From Bradyrhizobium stylosanthis (GTDB lineage Bacteria; Pseudomonadota; Alphaproteobacteria; Rhizobiales; Xanthobacteraceae), in contig NZ_LVEM01000002.1 in the NCBI RefSeq assembly GCF_001641335.1, positions 425,755 through 489,754 on the forward strand: DNA of 64,000 nucleotides. Direction: 5' to 3'. Both the position numbers and the translations under genes were made by a program. Positions 34,879 to 45,807 of the stretch are shown here, piece after piece. The notes beneath the pieces are model-generated. The model worked only from the letters and a program-made list of their open reading frames with translations. It did not search any database and was not told the origin of the DNA. Numbering within the stretch: position 1 is the stretch's first letter; every line of letters begins with the position of its first letter.

Positions 34879-35271
34879 ATGCGAAAGTTTCTGACCGCGC
34901 TGATCGTGATACCGCTGGGCCTGATCCTGGTGACCTTTGCCGTGGCCAACCGGCATTTCGTCACGGTCTCCTTCGATCCCTTTGTCTCCAGCGACCCCTC
35001 GTTCTCGGTGACGCTGCCGCTGTTCCTGCTCCTGATCCTGACCGCCGCCATCGGGGTTGTCGTGGGCGGCCTGGCCGTCTGGTTCGGCCAGCGGCGCTGG
35101 CGGCGCGCCGCGCGCCGGAACGAGGCGGATGCCCGGACGGCGAGGGGCGAACTGGCCGATCTGCGGGCCCAGGTGGCTGCCGCAAGGCCGGAGCCCCAGC
35201 GCCTTCCCGTTCCCGCCGGGGCCGGCCTTTACGGGCCCATCGGGCGAGACAAGCAGCGCGCGACGTTGTAG
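34879..35271 (+). CDS. lapA: LapA-domain (DUF1049) membrane protein
   Basis: 130 residues from ATG 34879 (RKFLTALIVIPLGLILVTFA) after the purine-rich GCGAAGCGAG; an upstream start is less likely. Two membrane helices (residues ~5-24 and ~45-70), with the VANRHFVTVSFDPF segment between them, define the LapA family. A basic then Ala/Arg-rich tail follows. LapA works with LapB to control LpxC turnover in enterobacteria; in rhizobia the role is inferred. Lies between ihfB and trpF, as usual. Confidence 0.82.
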   Translation: MRKFLTALIVIPLGLILVTFAVANRHFVTVSFDPFVSSDPSFSVTLPLFLLLILTAAIGVVVGGLAVWFGQRRWRRAARRNEADARTARGELADLRAQVAAARPEPQRLPVPAGAGLYGPIGRDKQRATL

Positions 35272-35337
35272 AAGCGGCCCCGACCGAAAAACCCGTTTCC
35301 GGGCCGCCGCTTGCGGCCGCCACCCCGCTTTAAGACC

Positions 35338-35993
35338 ATGTCCCTGCTCGTCAAAATCTGCGGCCTGTCCACGCGCGAGACGCTCGAAACGGCGCTCGAG
35401 GCGGGTGCCGACATGGTGGGGTTCGTGTTCTTTCCGCCCTCGCCGCGGCATCTCTCGCTGGAGGCGGGCCGGGACCTCGGCCGCCAGGTGAAGCGGCGCG
35501 CGCTGACGGTGGCGCTCACGGTCGATGCCGACGACGCCACGCTCGACAACATCATGGATGCGCTGTCTCCGGACATGTTCCAGCTCCACGGCAAGGAGAG
35601 CGTCGCCCGCCTGCGCGACATCAAGCAGAAGTTCGGCCGCCCCGTGATGAAGGCGGTGCCGGTCGCAACCGCCAGCGATCTCGCCGTGCTGCCCGGCTAT
35701 GCCGCGGTCGCCGACCGCATCCTGTTCGATGCGCGTGCGCCGAAGGATGCGACGCGGCCCGGTGGCCTCGGCGAACCCTTCGACTGGCATCTCCTGGAAA
35801 ATCTCGATCTGAAATTGCCCTACATGGTCTCGGGCGGCCTGGATGCCGGCAACGTCGCCGAAGCCCTGCGCGTCACGGGCGCCGGCGGCGCCGACGTGTC
35901 CTCCGGTGTCGAGAGCGCCCCGGGGGTCAAGGACCCCGAGCTGATCAAGGCCTTCATTCGCGCCGCGCGCGCCAGTCAAGAGTTGAGCGTCCG

Positions 35994-35997
<4 letters not shown>
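35338..35997 (+). CDS. trpF: Phosphoribosylanthranilate isomerase
   Basis: 219 residues from ATG 35338 ([16 protein letters not shown]). TIM-barrel motifs: KICGL with the catalytic Cys, [38 protein letters not shown] and [16 protein letters not shown] with the catalytic Asp expected at the end of an earlier strand (VDADDATL). Third step from anthranilate in tryptophan synthesis. Overlaps trpB by four bases. Confidence 0.95.
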
Positions 35998-37204
<1,207 letters not shown>

Positions 37205-37208
<4 letters not shown>

Positions 37209-38041
37209 CCACGCGTATCGACACCCGTTTCGCCGAGCTGAAGAAAGAGGGCCGCGCGGCCTTCGTCACCTATGTGATGGCCGGCGATCCCGATCCCAAG
37301 ACGTCGCTCGAGATCGTCAAGGCGCTCTCGAAGTCAGGCGCCGACGTCATCGAACTCGGCATTCCCTTCACCGATCCGATGGCCGATGGCCCCTCGATCC
37401 AGGCTGCGGGTCTGCGCGCGCTCAAGGTCGGCATGACGCTGAAGAAAACGCTCGATCTCGTGCGCGACTTCCGCAAGTCCGACAACGTCACGCCGCTGGT
37501 GCTGATGGGCTATTACAATCCGATCTACATTTACGGCGTCGACAAGTTCCTGGCTGATGCCAAGAGCGCCGGCGTCGACGGCCTGATCATCGTCGATCTG
37601 CCGCCGGAGGAAGACGACGAGCTCTGCATTCCCGCGCTGAAGGCGGGCCTGAACTTCATTCGCCTGGCGACCCCGACCACCGACGACAAGCGGCTGCCCG
37701 CGGTGCTCGCGAACACGTCGGGCTTCGTCTATTACGTCTCCATCGCCGGCATCACCGGCGCAGCGGCAGCGGACGCGAATGTCGTCGGCGACGCCGTCGC
37801 GCGCATCAAGCGGCACACCAAGCTGCCGATCTGCGTTGGTTTCGGCATCCGCACGCCGGAGGCGGCCCGCGCCATTGCCGAGAAGGCCGATGGTTCGGTG
37901 GTCGGCACCGCGCTGGTCGATGCGCTCAAGAACAGCCTCGACGCCGAGGGGCGCGCGACCGCCAAAACCGTTAACGCCGTGGCCGAGCTGACGGCGGCGC
38001 TGGCCAAGGGCGTCAAGGGCGCGCAGCAGGCGGCGGAATAG
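37205..38041 (+). CDS. trpA: Tryptophan synthase alpha subunit
   Basis: 278 residues from a GTG overlapping the trpB stop; the long frame upstream is a trpB shadow. Catalytic Glu ([16 protein letters not shown]) and Asp ([12 protein letters not shown]) are present; the phosphate-binding end reads [13 protein letters not shown]. Cleaves indole-3-glycerol phosphate to indole. Confidence 0.96.
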
Positions 38042-38130
38042 GCCGCAAGACGACGGCTTGCCGGGGCTAGGTCCGGCGGCCATATATCCCTTCAGGCGAG
38101 CCCCAGCGGGTTCGCACATCGGAGCAAACC

Positions 38131-39072
38131 ATGAACTGGCTTACCAATGTGGTCCGGCCGAAGATCCGCAACATGCTGCGGCGGGAGACGCCGGAGAATC
38201 TTTGGATCAAGTGCCCGGATTCCGGACAGCTCGTGTTCTACAAGGACGTCGAGGCCAACCAGTTCGTCATTCCCGGCTCGAACTACCACATGCGCATGGG
38301 CGCGGTGGCGCGCCTGAAGTCGATCTTCGACAACGAGACCTGGTTCGACGTCGCGCTGCCCGAGGTTACGCCCGACCCGCTCAAGTTCCGTGACGAGAAG
38401 AAATACGTCGACCGCGTCAAGGACGCGCGTGCGCGCACCAACCTGAATGACGCGATCAAGGTCGGCTACGGCAAGCTCGAAGGCGCCGCCGTCGTCGTCG
38501 CCGTGCAGGATTTCGACTTCATGGGCGGCTCGCTCGGCATGGCCGCGGGCGAGGCCATCGTGCGCGGGCTCGAGCTCGCGGTCGAAAAGAAGTCGCCGTT
38601 CATCGTGTTTGCCGCGTCCGGCGGCGCGCGCATGCAGGAAGGCATCCTGTCGCTGATGCAGATGCCGCGCACCACCGTCGCGGTGCAGATGCTGCGCGAG
38701 GCAAAGCTGCCCTATATCGTCGTGTTGACCAATCCGACCACCGGCGGCGTCACCGCGTCCTACGCGATGCTCGGCGACGTGCAGATCGCCGAGCCCGGCG
38801 CGCTGATCGGATTTGCCGGCGCGCGCGTGATCGAGCAGACCATCCGCGAAAAGCTCCCCGAGGGCTTCCAGCGCGCCGAGTACCTGAAAGAGCACGGCAT
38901 GGTCGACATGGTCGTGCACCGCCACGAGCTGCGTCCGACGCTGGCGCGGCTCTGCCGTCTGCTGACCAAGGCGCCGGCGCTGGAAGGCGCATCGAAGCCG
39001 ACGCAGCCGGTGACGAGCCCGGCGCAGATCGTATCGGCCGCCGAAACGGCGCCGGCCGCGCCGCACGCGTGA
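38131..39072 (+). CDS. accD: Acetyl-CoA carboxylase carboxyltransferase beta subunit
   Basis: 313 residues. The crotonase-type carboxyltransferase core ([61 protein letters not shown]) is intact. The N-terminal zinc ribbon is degraded: only Cys28 of the expected four cysteines remains (WIKCPDSG ... [11 protein letters not shown]). With AccA it transfers carboxybiotin to acetyl-CoA. The position between trpA and folC is the conserved alphaproteobacterial order. Confidence 0.95.
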   Translation: MNWLTNVVRPKIRNMLRRETPENLWIKCPDSGQLVFYKDVEANQFVIPGSNYHMRMGAVARLKSIFDNETWFDVALPEVTPDPLKFRDEKKYVDRVKDARARTNLNDAIKVGYGKLEGAAVVVAVQDFDFMGGSLGMAAGEAIVRGLELAVEKKSPFIVFAASGGARMQEGILSLMQMPRTTVAVQMLREAKLPYIVVLTNPTTGGVTASYAMLGDVQIAEPGALIGFAGARVIEQTIREKLPEGFQRAEYLKEHGMVDMVVHRHELRPTLARLCRLLTKAPALEGASKPTQPVTSPAQIVSAAETAPAAPHA

Positions 39073-40412
39073 ACGCGTCCTCTGAAAGCACGAAGACACC
39101 GCTCGGCGAATTGATCGGGCGGCTGTCGGCGCTGCATCAGAAGCGCATCGATCTCGGCCTCGAGCGGATGCACCGCCTGCTCGAGCGGCTCGGGCACCCC
39201 GAACGCAAGCTGCCGCCGGTGATCCACATCGCCGGCACCAACGGCAAGGGCTCCACGCTCGCCTATCTGCGCGCGACGCTGGAGGCCGCCGGCCTGCGCG
39301 TCCACGCCTACACCTCGCCCTATCTGGTCCGCATCAACGAATGCTTTCGGCTCGGCCGCGTCGGCGGCGGCGTGCTGGTCGGTGACGACGAGCTGCGCGC
39401 GGCGCTCGAAGAGGTCGAGCGCGTCAATGCCGGCGAGCCCGCGACCGTGTTCGAGCTGAAGACCGCCGCGGCGTTTCATCTGTTCGCGCAGAACCCGGCC
39501 GACGTGGTGCTGCTGGAAGTCGGTCTCGGCGGCCGGCTCGATTCGACCAATGTGGTCGAGACGCCGGCAGCCTGCGTGATCACGCCGGTCAGCATGGACC
39601 ACATGGATTTCCTCGGCGACACGCTGCCATTGATCGCCGCCGAGAAGGCCGCAATCATCAAGCGCGGCGTGCCCGTGATTTGCGCCGAGCAATTGCCGGA
39701 GGCGATGGCCGTGATCGAGGCCCAGGCGAAGCGCATGCGGGCCCCGCTGTTTGCGGCGAACGAGAGCTGGCACGTCAATTTCGAGCACGGGCGGCTGGTC
39801 TACTCGGACGACCGCGGCCTGATGGACCTGGCGACGCCGCGCCTGTTCGGCCGCCACCAGTTCGACAATGCCGGCCTTGCGATCGCGACGCTGCGCGCGA
39901 TTCCGACCTTCAAGGTCAATCACGCTGCCTTCGAAGCCGGCATTGTCGGCGCCGAATGGCCGGCGCGGATGCAGCGCATCACCTCGGGCGAGCTGCTGTC
40001 CTGGGGACCGCAGGGCTCCGAGATCTGGCTCGACGGCGGCCACAATGCCGAAGGCGGGCGCGTCGCGGCCGCCGCGCTCGGCGATCTCGAGGAGCGCGTC
40101 TCGCGGCCGCTGGTGGTGATCGCGGGCATGATGGCCAACAAGGATGCGCAAGCCTTCCTCGCCAATTTCGCCGGCCTCACCCGTCACATCGTCGCGGTGC
40201 CGATCCCCGATACCGAGAACGCGATGCCGGTCGACCGCCTCGCCGATGCCGCGCGCAGCCTCGGCATGCGCGTCGAGATCGCGCCCGGCATCGAGGCCGC
40301 GCTGCGCGCCTTGTCGAAGCTGGCCTATGAGGTGCCGCCGCGCATCCTGATCACCGGCTCGTTGTACCTCGCCGGCCATGTGCTCGGCCTCAACGGCACG
40401 CCTCCTGCATAG
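39069..40412 (+). CDS. folC: Folylpolyglutamate / dihydrofolate synthase
   Basis: 447 residues, GTG start overlapping the accD stop. Mur-ligase fold: P-loop [11 protein letters not shown] near residue 50, [11 protein letters not shown] (folate loop), [10 protein letters not shown] and [10 protein letters not shown], and C-terminal [10 protein letters not shown]. Adds glutamate to dihydropteroate and folates in the cytosol. Confidence 0.94.
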   Translation: MNASSESTKTPLGELIGRLSALHQKRIDLGLERMHRLLERLGHPERKLPPVIHIAGTNGKGSTLAYLRATLEAAGLRVHAYTSPYLVRINECFRLGRVGGGVLVGDDELRAALEEVERVNAGEPATVFELKTAAAFHLFAQNPADVVLLEVGLGGRLDSTNVVETPAACVITPVSMDHMDFLGDTLPLIAAEKAAIIKRGVPVICAEQLPEAMAVIEAQAKRMRAPLFAANESWHVNFEHGRLVYSDDRGLMDLATPRLFGRHQFDNAGLAIATLRAIPTFKVNHAAFEAGIVGAEWPARMQRITSGELLSWGPQGSEIWLDGGHNAEGGRVAAAALGDLEERVSRPLVVIAGMMANKDAQAFLANFAGLTRHIVAVPIPDTENAMPVDRLADAARSLGMRVEIAPGIEAALRALSKLAYEVPPRILITGSLYLAGHVLGLNGTPPA

Positions 40413-40420
40413 GCTCTCTT

Positions 40421-40533
40421 GTCCCGGACGCGGCGCAGCGTGCAACGCTGCTCCGCAGAGCCGGGACCCAGAAGCCAGGTGGGCCCCGGCTCTGCAGCGC
40501 ACCACCGAAGAGGCGCTGCGCTGCGTCCGGGGC
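40421..40533. repeat. Interspersed palindromic element (family A), folC-phosphoesterase gap
   Basis: Imperfect inverted ends (GTCCCGGACGCGGCGCAGCG and its near-complement at 40514-40533, two mismatches) with an inner block around 40438-40468. That block recurs in reverse orientation near 63498-63530 after ggt, so this is a dispersed family. Confidence 0.65.
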
Positions 40534-40554
40534 ACGATTGAGTGAGGAATGCCC

Positions 40555-41295
40555 ATGCGCTTTGCTGCGATCGCCGACGTTCACGGAAACTATCTCGCGC
40601 TGGAGGCGGTGCTCGCCGACATCCGCGCACAGGGCGTCGCCGATATCGTCAATCTCGGTGACATGCTGAGCGGCCCGCTCGATGCGCGGCGCACCATCGA
40701 GATCCTGATGAAGCTCGATGCGGTGCACGTGCTCGGCAATCACGACCGTTATCTGCTCGATCGTACGCCGGAGAAGATGGGCTCGTGGGACCGGCCCGCG
40801 CATGCACAGCTGGACGTCGCGCAGCTCGACTGGCTGCGCGCGCTGCCGATGACGCGCGTGTTTCGCGATCAGGTTTTCCTGTGCCACGCGACGCCAAATG
40901 ACGACGAAATCTACTGGCTCGACACGGTGCATCCCGACGGCACCGTGGCGCTATCGCCGCTCGACCGCATCGAGCAGTTCGCGCGAGGCGTCACGCAATC
41001 GCTGATCCTGTGCGCTCACACCCACCTCGCCCGCGCGGTGCAACTTCGCGACGGCCGCCTGATCGTCAATCCCGGCAGCGTCGGCAGCCCCGGCTATCGC
41101 GACGTGCATCCATTCCCGCATCTCGTCGAAGCCGGCACGCCGCACGCGCGCTATGCGATCCTCGAGCTGACCGGCGGCAATTGGCAGGTGACGTTCCGCC
41201 ACGTCGCCTACGATCATGAAACCATGGCCGCGCTCGCACGCCGCAACAATCAGCCGGAGCTCGCCAACGCGCTTGCGACAGGCTGGATCAAGTAG
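40555..41295 (+). CDS. Metallophosphoesterase (YfcE/calcineurin-like)
   Basis: 246 residues from ATG 40555; an ATG six bases upstream is too close to the GAGG ribosome site. Metal-binding motifs: AIADVHGNYLAL, NLGDMLSGP, LGNHDRY, ILCAHTHLA and NPGSVGSPGYRD, all of the MJ0936/YfcE class of phosphodiesterases. Substrate unknown; cyclic nucleotides, Ap4A or other phosphodiesters are possible. Confidence 0.87.
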   Translation: MRFAAIADVHGNYLALEAVLADIRAQGVADIVNLGDMLSGPLDARRTIEILMKLDAVHVLGNHDRYLLDRTPEKMGSWDRPAHAQLDVAQLDWLRALPMTRVFRDQVFLCHATPNDDEIYWLDTVHPDGTVALSPLDRIEQFARGVTQSLILCAHTHLARAVQLRDGRLIVNPGSVGSPGYRDVHPFPHLVEAGTPHARYAILELTGGNWQVTFRHVAYDHETMAALARRNNQPELANALATGWIK

Positions 41296-41301
41296 GGTCT
41301 G

Positions 41302-41387
41302 GTAGCCCGGATGGAGCGAAGCGCAATCCGGGGCCGCGATCGTTTGTGGCGCGATTCCCGGATTACGCTGCGCTCCATCCGGGCTAC
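41302..41387. repeat. REP-like inverted repeat (family B)
   Basis: 31-bp arms beginning GTAGCCCGGATGGAGCG (41302-41332) and its near-complement (41357-41387, two mismatches) around a 24-bp core. Motifs of this type are widespread in proteobacterial intergenic DNA and are often linked to RAYT transposases, none of which is in the window. Confidence 0.7.
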
Positions 41388-41419
41388 GCTATAACCATAT
41401 AAAAAGAGGGAGCGGCGCA

Positions 41420-41833
41420 ATGGACGATGTCTGGCGGCACGAATATGCGATCGAGACGTCGGCAGCCGCCGAGACGATCTGGCGCATCTTTCGCGATGTC
41501 CCCGGCTGGAAAAACTGGAACGCGGGCATCGAAGAGATCGCCATCGACGGACCGTTCGCGGCCGGCACCTGGTTCACGATGAAGCCGCCGGGAGAGGAGG
41601 CGCTGCGCTCGCAACTCATCGAGGTTCGCGAGAATTCGTGCTTCGTCGACGAAACGCGGGTCGGCGATCTCGTCATCAAAGTCGCCCATCGCATCGAGCC
41701 GCTTGGATCGGCGCGTACGCGCATCGTCTACGCGGTCGACGCCAGCGGGCCGCAAGCCGCGGAGATCGGACCCGCCGTCGCGTCTGATTTTCCAGAGGTC
41801 CTCGCGAGCCTGGTCAAGCTCGCGGAAGCCTAG
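41420..41833 (+). CDS. SRPBCC family (polyketide cyclase/START-like) protein
   Basis: 137 residues. The N-terminus VWRHEYAIETSAAAETIWRIF followed by DVPGWKNWNAGIE is the usual opening of SRPBCC lipid- or ligand-binding domains. No catalytic motif is assigned. Convergent with trxA; the trxA terminator lies between them. Confidence 0.75.
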   Translation: MDDVWRHEYAIETSAAAETIWRIFRDVPGWKNWNAGIEEIAIDGPFAAGTWFTMKPPGEEALRSQLIEVRENSCFVDETRVGDLVIKVAHRIEPLGSARTRIVYAVDASGPQAAEIGPAVASDFPEVLASLVKLAEA

Positions 41834-41851
41834 ACGTCGCCGGGCACCAGA

Positions 41852-41882
41852 CAAAACAAAACGGCCGGCTTTCGCCGGCCGT
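41852..41882 (-). terminator. Rho-independent terminator of trxA
   Basis: 9-bp stem ACGGCCGGC / GCCGGCCGT with TTTC loop; on the minus strand it is followed by TTTTGTTTTG. It lies 26 bp after the trxA stop. Confidence 0.85.
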
Positions 41883-41907
41883 CGTCGAAATCAGAATGCG
41901 CCGCGGA

Positions 41908-42228
41908 TCAGACCGCCGACGTGATCCACTGCTGGAGCTTCGCCTTCGGCGCCGCGCCGACCTGGCGGGAGGCCATCTCGCCGCCCTTGAAGATCATCAG
42001 GGTCGGGATCGACATCACGCCGTACTTGGACGCGGTCTTCGGGCTCTCGTCGACGTTGAGCTTCACGATCTTGACCTTGTCGCCCATCGCGCCGGCGATC
42101 TCGTCGAGCGCGGGGGCGATCATGCGGCAGGGGCCGCACCACTCGGCCCAGAAATCGACGACCACGGGGCCGTTCGCCTTGAGCACTTCGGCTTCGAAAT
42201 CGGCGTCGGAAACCTTGCTAACGGCCAT
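41908..42228 (-). CDS. trxA: Thioredoxin 1
   Basis: 106 residues with the active site WCGPC (Cys31-Cys34), buried Asp (VVVDFWAEW) and the cis-Pro loop MSIPT. Reduces cytoplasmic disulfides with TrxB. Located 69 bp after addA, the usual order in Rhizobiales, so it may be read through from addBA as well as from its own promoter. Confidence 0.96.
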   Translation of the reverse strand: MAVSKVSDADFEAEVLKANGPVVVDFWAEWCGPCRMIAPALDEIAGAMGDKVKIVKLNVDESPKTASKYGVMSIPTLMIFKGGEMASRQVGAAPKAKLQQWITSAV

Positions 42229-42297
42229 TGGAGTACCTCACTCGGTTGAAAGAGAATCGGCGCGCTTGGGAATCGCGCCCGGGATCATGGGCTGAAC

Positions 42298-45200
42298 CTA
42301 TGAACGGCCCCTTGCCGGGTCAAGGACGCTCACACCGAGATGAAGGGATGCCAGCGCCGCGTCCAGCGCGGGGGCCGAAATCTCCATATATTCAAGGGCC
42401 TCGGTCCAGAGCAGGACCGCCCGGATGGGCTTTTGGGGATAAAGCCGCGCCAGCACGGCCCGGTACAGCGCGAGCTGCCGGACATAGGCGGCAGGCGCTT
42501 CAGCGGCGCTCTTGGGAGCGGCCTGGTTGGTCTTGAAATCGACGATCAGGACCTCATCCGGACGCACGACCAGCCGGTCGATCTGCCCCGACACCAGTGC
42601 CGGCGTGCCGCCCGGCCGGTCGAGCCGGCCGGCAATGGCCACCTCCGCCCGGCTGCCGGCGGCGAAGACCGGCGCAAACCGCGGCTCGGCGATCAAGGCG
42701 AGCACCTTGTCGGCGAGCGCAATGCGGTCGGCCTCCGGCCAGTCCGGGGCGTTGCGCGTCATGAAACCGAGCGCGGCCTCGCGCCGGCGCTCGGGGCCGA
42801 GGTCGGGCAGGGATTGCAGCAGACGGTGCACCAGCGTGCCGCGCTGCAGTGCCAGTGCGCGGGACTGCACCGATTCGCCGGAGCGTACGCTGCGGCCGTC
42901 CTCGGCCGACTGGCCGGACGGGCGCACGAGATCCTCATCGCCGGCCTCGCGGGGCGCGGGCGTCCTCAGCCAGTCCGGCAATGCGATCGTCTGGTCCACG
43001 GATTTCGCCGGCGTGCCCAGCGCGGCGACGTCCTCCGGCCGGGCGAATCGGGTGACCTTGCCGAGCGGCGTCTCGATCGTCTGCTTGTCGAGGCCCGAGC
43101 CTGAGAGACCGGTGTCGATAAGGTCGTACCAGCTCAGCTTGCGCACCGTCCTCATGTTGCCGGGCATGCAGCCGCCGACGATCAGCCGGTCGGCCGCGCG
43201 CGTCATCGCGACATAGAGCAGCCGACGGTATTCGTCCTCGGTCTCCTCGATCATCGCCTTGCGCGCCTCGACGACCGGCTTGGGATCGTCCGCCTTGCGG
43301 CCGGCCCAGACCACGACCTCGCCGCCATTGCCGCGCGGCACCTGGATCAGCCGCAGCCGCTGCGAGTCCGCCGGCGACGACGTGGTGTCGACCATGAACA
43401 CGACGGAGGCCTCCAGGCCTTTGGCGCCATGCACGGTCATCACCCGCACTTCGTCGCGCGAGATCTCCATGTCGCGCTTCACCTCGGTGTCGGCCGAGCG
43501 CAGCCAGGCCATGAAACCCTGCAGCGAGGCCGGCGCCTTGCGCTCGTAGTTCAGCGCCAGCTCGAGGAATTCGTCGAGCGCGTCGTTGGCCTCGTGGCCG
43601 AGCCGGCGCAGGATGCGGGCACGGCCGCCGTCGCCGCCGAGCAGCCAGGCATAGAAGGCGAACGGCGTCTCCTCGCGCGCACGGATCTCGCAAGCCTCCA
43701 GCCGCCGCAACGCTGTCGCGAATTTCTCGCTCGTCTCCGCGTGCTCGCCGAGCGCGCGGCGCAGCGAGCCCTTGCGATCCCACGCGAGCTGGAACAGATC
43801 GTCGTCGTCGAGCCCGAACAGCGGGCTCTTCAGCGCCACCGCGAGCGCGAGGTCGTCCTGCGGCAGCAGCAGCGCGTCCGCTAGGTTCATCAGGTCGATG
43901 ATGCCGATGTGCTCGGTCAGCTTCAGCCGGTCGGCGCCGGCGACAGGGATGTTGGCGTGCTTCAGCGCCTGGATCACGGCGTCGAATGCGTTGCCGCGGC
44001 GCCGCACAAGGATCAGCATGTCGCCATAGCGCAGTGGACGGCGCTCGCCTTCGTGCCCGGTCAGCGTGCCGCTCTCCACCAGCCGCTTGATCTCGGCCTG
44101 GATGCGGCGGGCCAGCTTGACCTCGGGACTGGTGGCGGCAACGCCGTCGAACGGCGCGCGCCAGCCCTCGATCTCCTGCCGGTCGTCGGCTTCCGCGAGA
44201 TCCCAGAGCTCGACGACGCTCGGACCGGCGTCGCTGAGCGAATTGTGCAGGGGATGGCCGATGTCGACCGAATGGATGCTCTTGTAGATCTGGGGCTCGC
44301 GGAAGACGTGGTCGACCGAGTGCAGGATCGCGGCACCCGAGCGGAACGAATAGGTGAAAGCGACCGGATCGAACTTCAGCCCGGCAGATTTGAACCTGCG
44401 GTCCAGCTCCCGCTTGCGCGTGTCGAATTCATGGGGGTCGGCGCCCTGGAACGAGAAGATCGACTGCTTCTCGTCGCCGACGGCGAAGATGGTGCGGTTG
44501 AGACCCTCGCGCGCGCCTTCGCCGGCGGTGAATTCGGAGATGATGTGCGCGACGATGTCCCATTGCCGCGGGCTGGTGTCCTGGGCCTCGTCGATCAGCA
44601 CGTGATCGACGCCGCGGTCGAGCTTGTAATGCACCCAGCCCGAGGAGACGCGATTGAGCATTGCCAGCGTCTTGTCGATGAGGTCGTCGTAGTCGAGCAG
44701 CCCGCGCTCCTGCTTCTCGCGGCGATAGTTCGCTGCAGCCGCGGTCGCGATGTGCAGCAGGGCCGCGGTGCGGTCTCGCATGGTCACGGCACGGCGCTTC
44801 TCGACCAGTCCGCCGATGCGCTGTGCCTCGTTCTCGAACAGGCGCGCGACGGATGGATTGTGGTCGCCGAACTTCTTGGTCAGCACCGCCTTGCGCGGCA
44901 GCTTCTCGTCGGTGAGGAAGACGCCGAGGTAAGCATCGACCTGGGCTGCGCCGGAGAACACCTTTGCCTCGCGGAGCCGGCCGGCCTGATCGTTGTCGGA
45001 CTTGCTGCCATCCTCCAGCGCGAACGCGATGTCGTCCCAGCGCGAGCGCGGCAGGAACGGGCCATCGAGGATCTCGGTCTCGACGTCCTCGATGCGGTCG
45101 CTCGCGTCGACGCCGAGCACGGCAGCCATCTGCGCAGCGGCCGCTTCCGCGTTACCGGCCTCATCGGTCCAGGCCATGAAATGATCGCGGCTCAGACAAG

Positions 45201-45807
45201 CCTCGCGCACGACCTCCTTGAAGGTGACGTCGGCGGCGTTCGCCATCGCCGTCAGCAGCGCGCGGCCGGTGACGCTGTCGGGGTCGCGCGCGGCCTCCAG
45301 CAGCACCTTCAAATTGGCGCGCTCCATCATGTCGGTCTGGTCGCGCTCGTCGATCACCGAGAAGCGCGCGGGGACATTGGCCTCGAACGGAAATTGCTGG
45401 AGCAGGCGCGTGCACAATGCGTGGATGGTCTGCACCTTCAATCCGCCCGGCGTCTCCAGCGCGCAGGCGAACAGTTTTCGCGCGTCGCGGCGCAGCTTTC
45501 GATCAGGATGCGGGATGCCGACGGCGCGGATCGCAGCGTCTAGTCCGGCATCATCGAGCGTGACCCAATGACCAAGCGTGGTGAACACGCGCTCAGCCAT
45601 GTTGGCGGCGGCGGCCTTGGTGAAGGTGATGCAGAGGATCTTTTCCGGCGGCACGCCCGACAGCAACAGGCGGATCACACGCTGCACCAGCACATGCGTC
45701 TTGCCCGAGCCGGCATTGGCCGACACGAAGGCCGAGGCGGTCGGATCGGATGCACGCGCCTGTCGCGCACGCACCTCGTCCGGAATCGGGCGCGGCAGCT
45801 TCACCAT
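42298..45807 (-). CDS. addA: Double-strand break repair helicase-nuclease AddA
   Basis: 1169 residues from the ATG at 45807 (VKLPRPIPDEVRARQARAS); this start overlaps the addB stop by seven bases. UvrD-type helicase motifs: SANAGSGKTHVLVQR (Walker A), VDHVLIDEAQDTS (II), AVGDEKQSIFSFQGA (III) and MTVHGAKGLEASVV (V). The C-terminal RecB-like nuclease domain has VLIVDFKTNQ with its catalytic Asp/Lys. With AddB it resects broken DNA ends for RecA, the alphaproteobacterial counterpart of RecBCD. Confidence 0.96.
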   Translation of the reverse strand: MVKLPRPIPDEVRARQARASDPTASAFVSANAGSGKTHVLVQRVIRLLLSGVPPEKILCITFTKAAAANMAERVFTTLGHWVTLDDAGLDAAIRAVGIPHPDRKLRRDARKLFACALETPGGLKVQTIHALCTRLLQQFPFEANVPARFSVIDERDQTDMMERANLKVLLEAARDPDSVTGRALLTAMANAADVTFKEVVREACLSRDHFMAWTDEAGNAEAAAAQMAAVLGVDASDRIEDVETEILDGPFLPRSRWDDIAFALEDGSKSDNDQAGRLREAKVFSGAAQVDAYLGVFLTDEKLPRKAVLTKKFGDHNPSVARLFENEAQRIGGLVEKRRAVTMRDRTAALLHIATAAAANYRREKQERGLLDYDDLIDKTLAMLNRVSSGWVHYKLDRGVDHVLIDEAQDTSPRQWDIVAHIISEFTAGEGAREGLNRTIFAVGDEKQSIFSFQGADPHEFDTRKRELDRRFKSAGLKFDPVAFTYSFRSGAAILHSVDHVFREPQIYKSIHSVDIGHPLHNSLSDAGPSVVELWDLAEADDRQEIEGWRAPFDGVAATSPEVKLARRIQAEIKRLVESGTLTGHEGERRPLRYGDMLILVRRRGNAFDAVIQALKHANIPVAGADRLKLTEHIGIIDLMNLADALLLPQDDLALAVALKSPLFGLDDDDLFQLAWDRKGSLRRALGEHAETSEKFATALRRLEACEIRAREETPFAFYAWLLGGDGGRARILRRLGHEANDALDEFLELALNYERKAPASLQGFMAWLRSADTEVKRDMEISRDEVRVMTVHGAKGLEASVVFMVDTTSSPADSQRLRLIQVPRGNGGEVVVWAGRKADDPKPVVEARKAMIEETEDEYRRLLYVAMTRAADRLIVGGCMPGNMRTVRKLSWYDLIDTGLSGSGLDKQTIETPLGKVTRFARPEDVAALGTPAKSVDQTIALPDWLRTPAPREAGDEDLVRPSGQSAEDGRSVRSGESVQSRALALQRGTLVHRLLQSLPDLGPERRREAALGFMTRNAPDWPEADRIALADKVLALIAEPRFAPVFAAGSRAEVAIAGRLDRPGGTPALVSGQIDRLVVRPDEVLIVDFKTNQAAPKSAAEAPAAYVRQLALYRAVLARLYPQKPIRAVLLWTEALEYMEISAPALDAALASLHLGVSVLDPARGRS

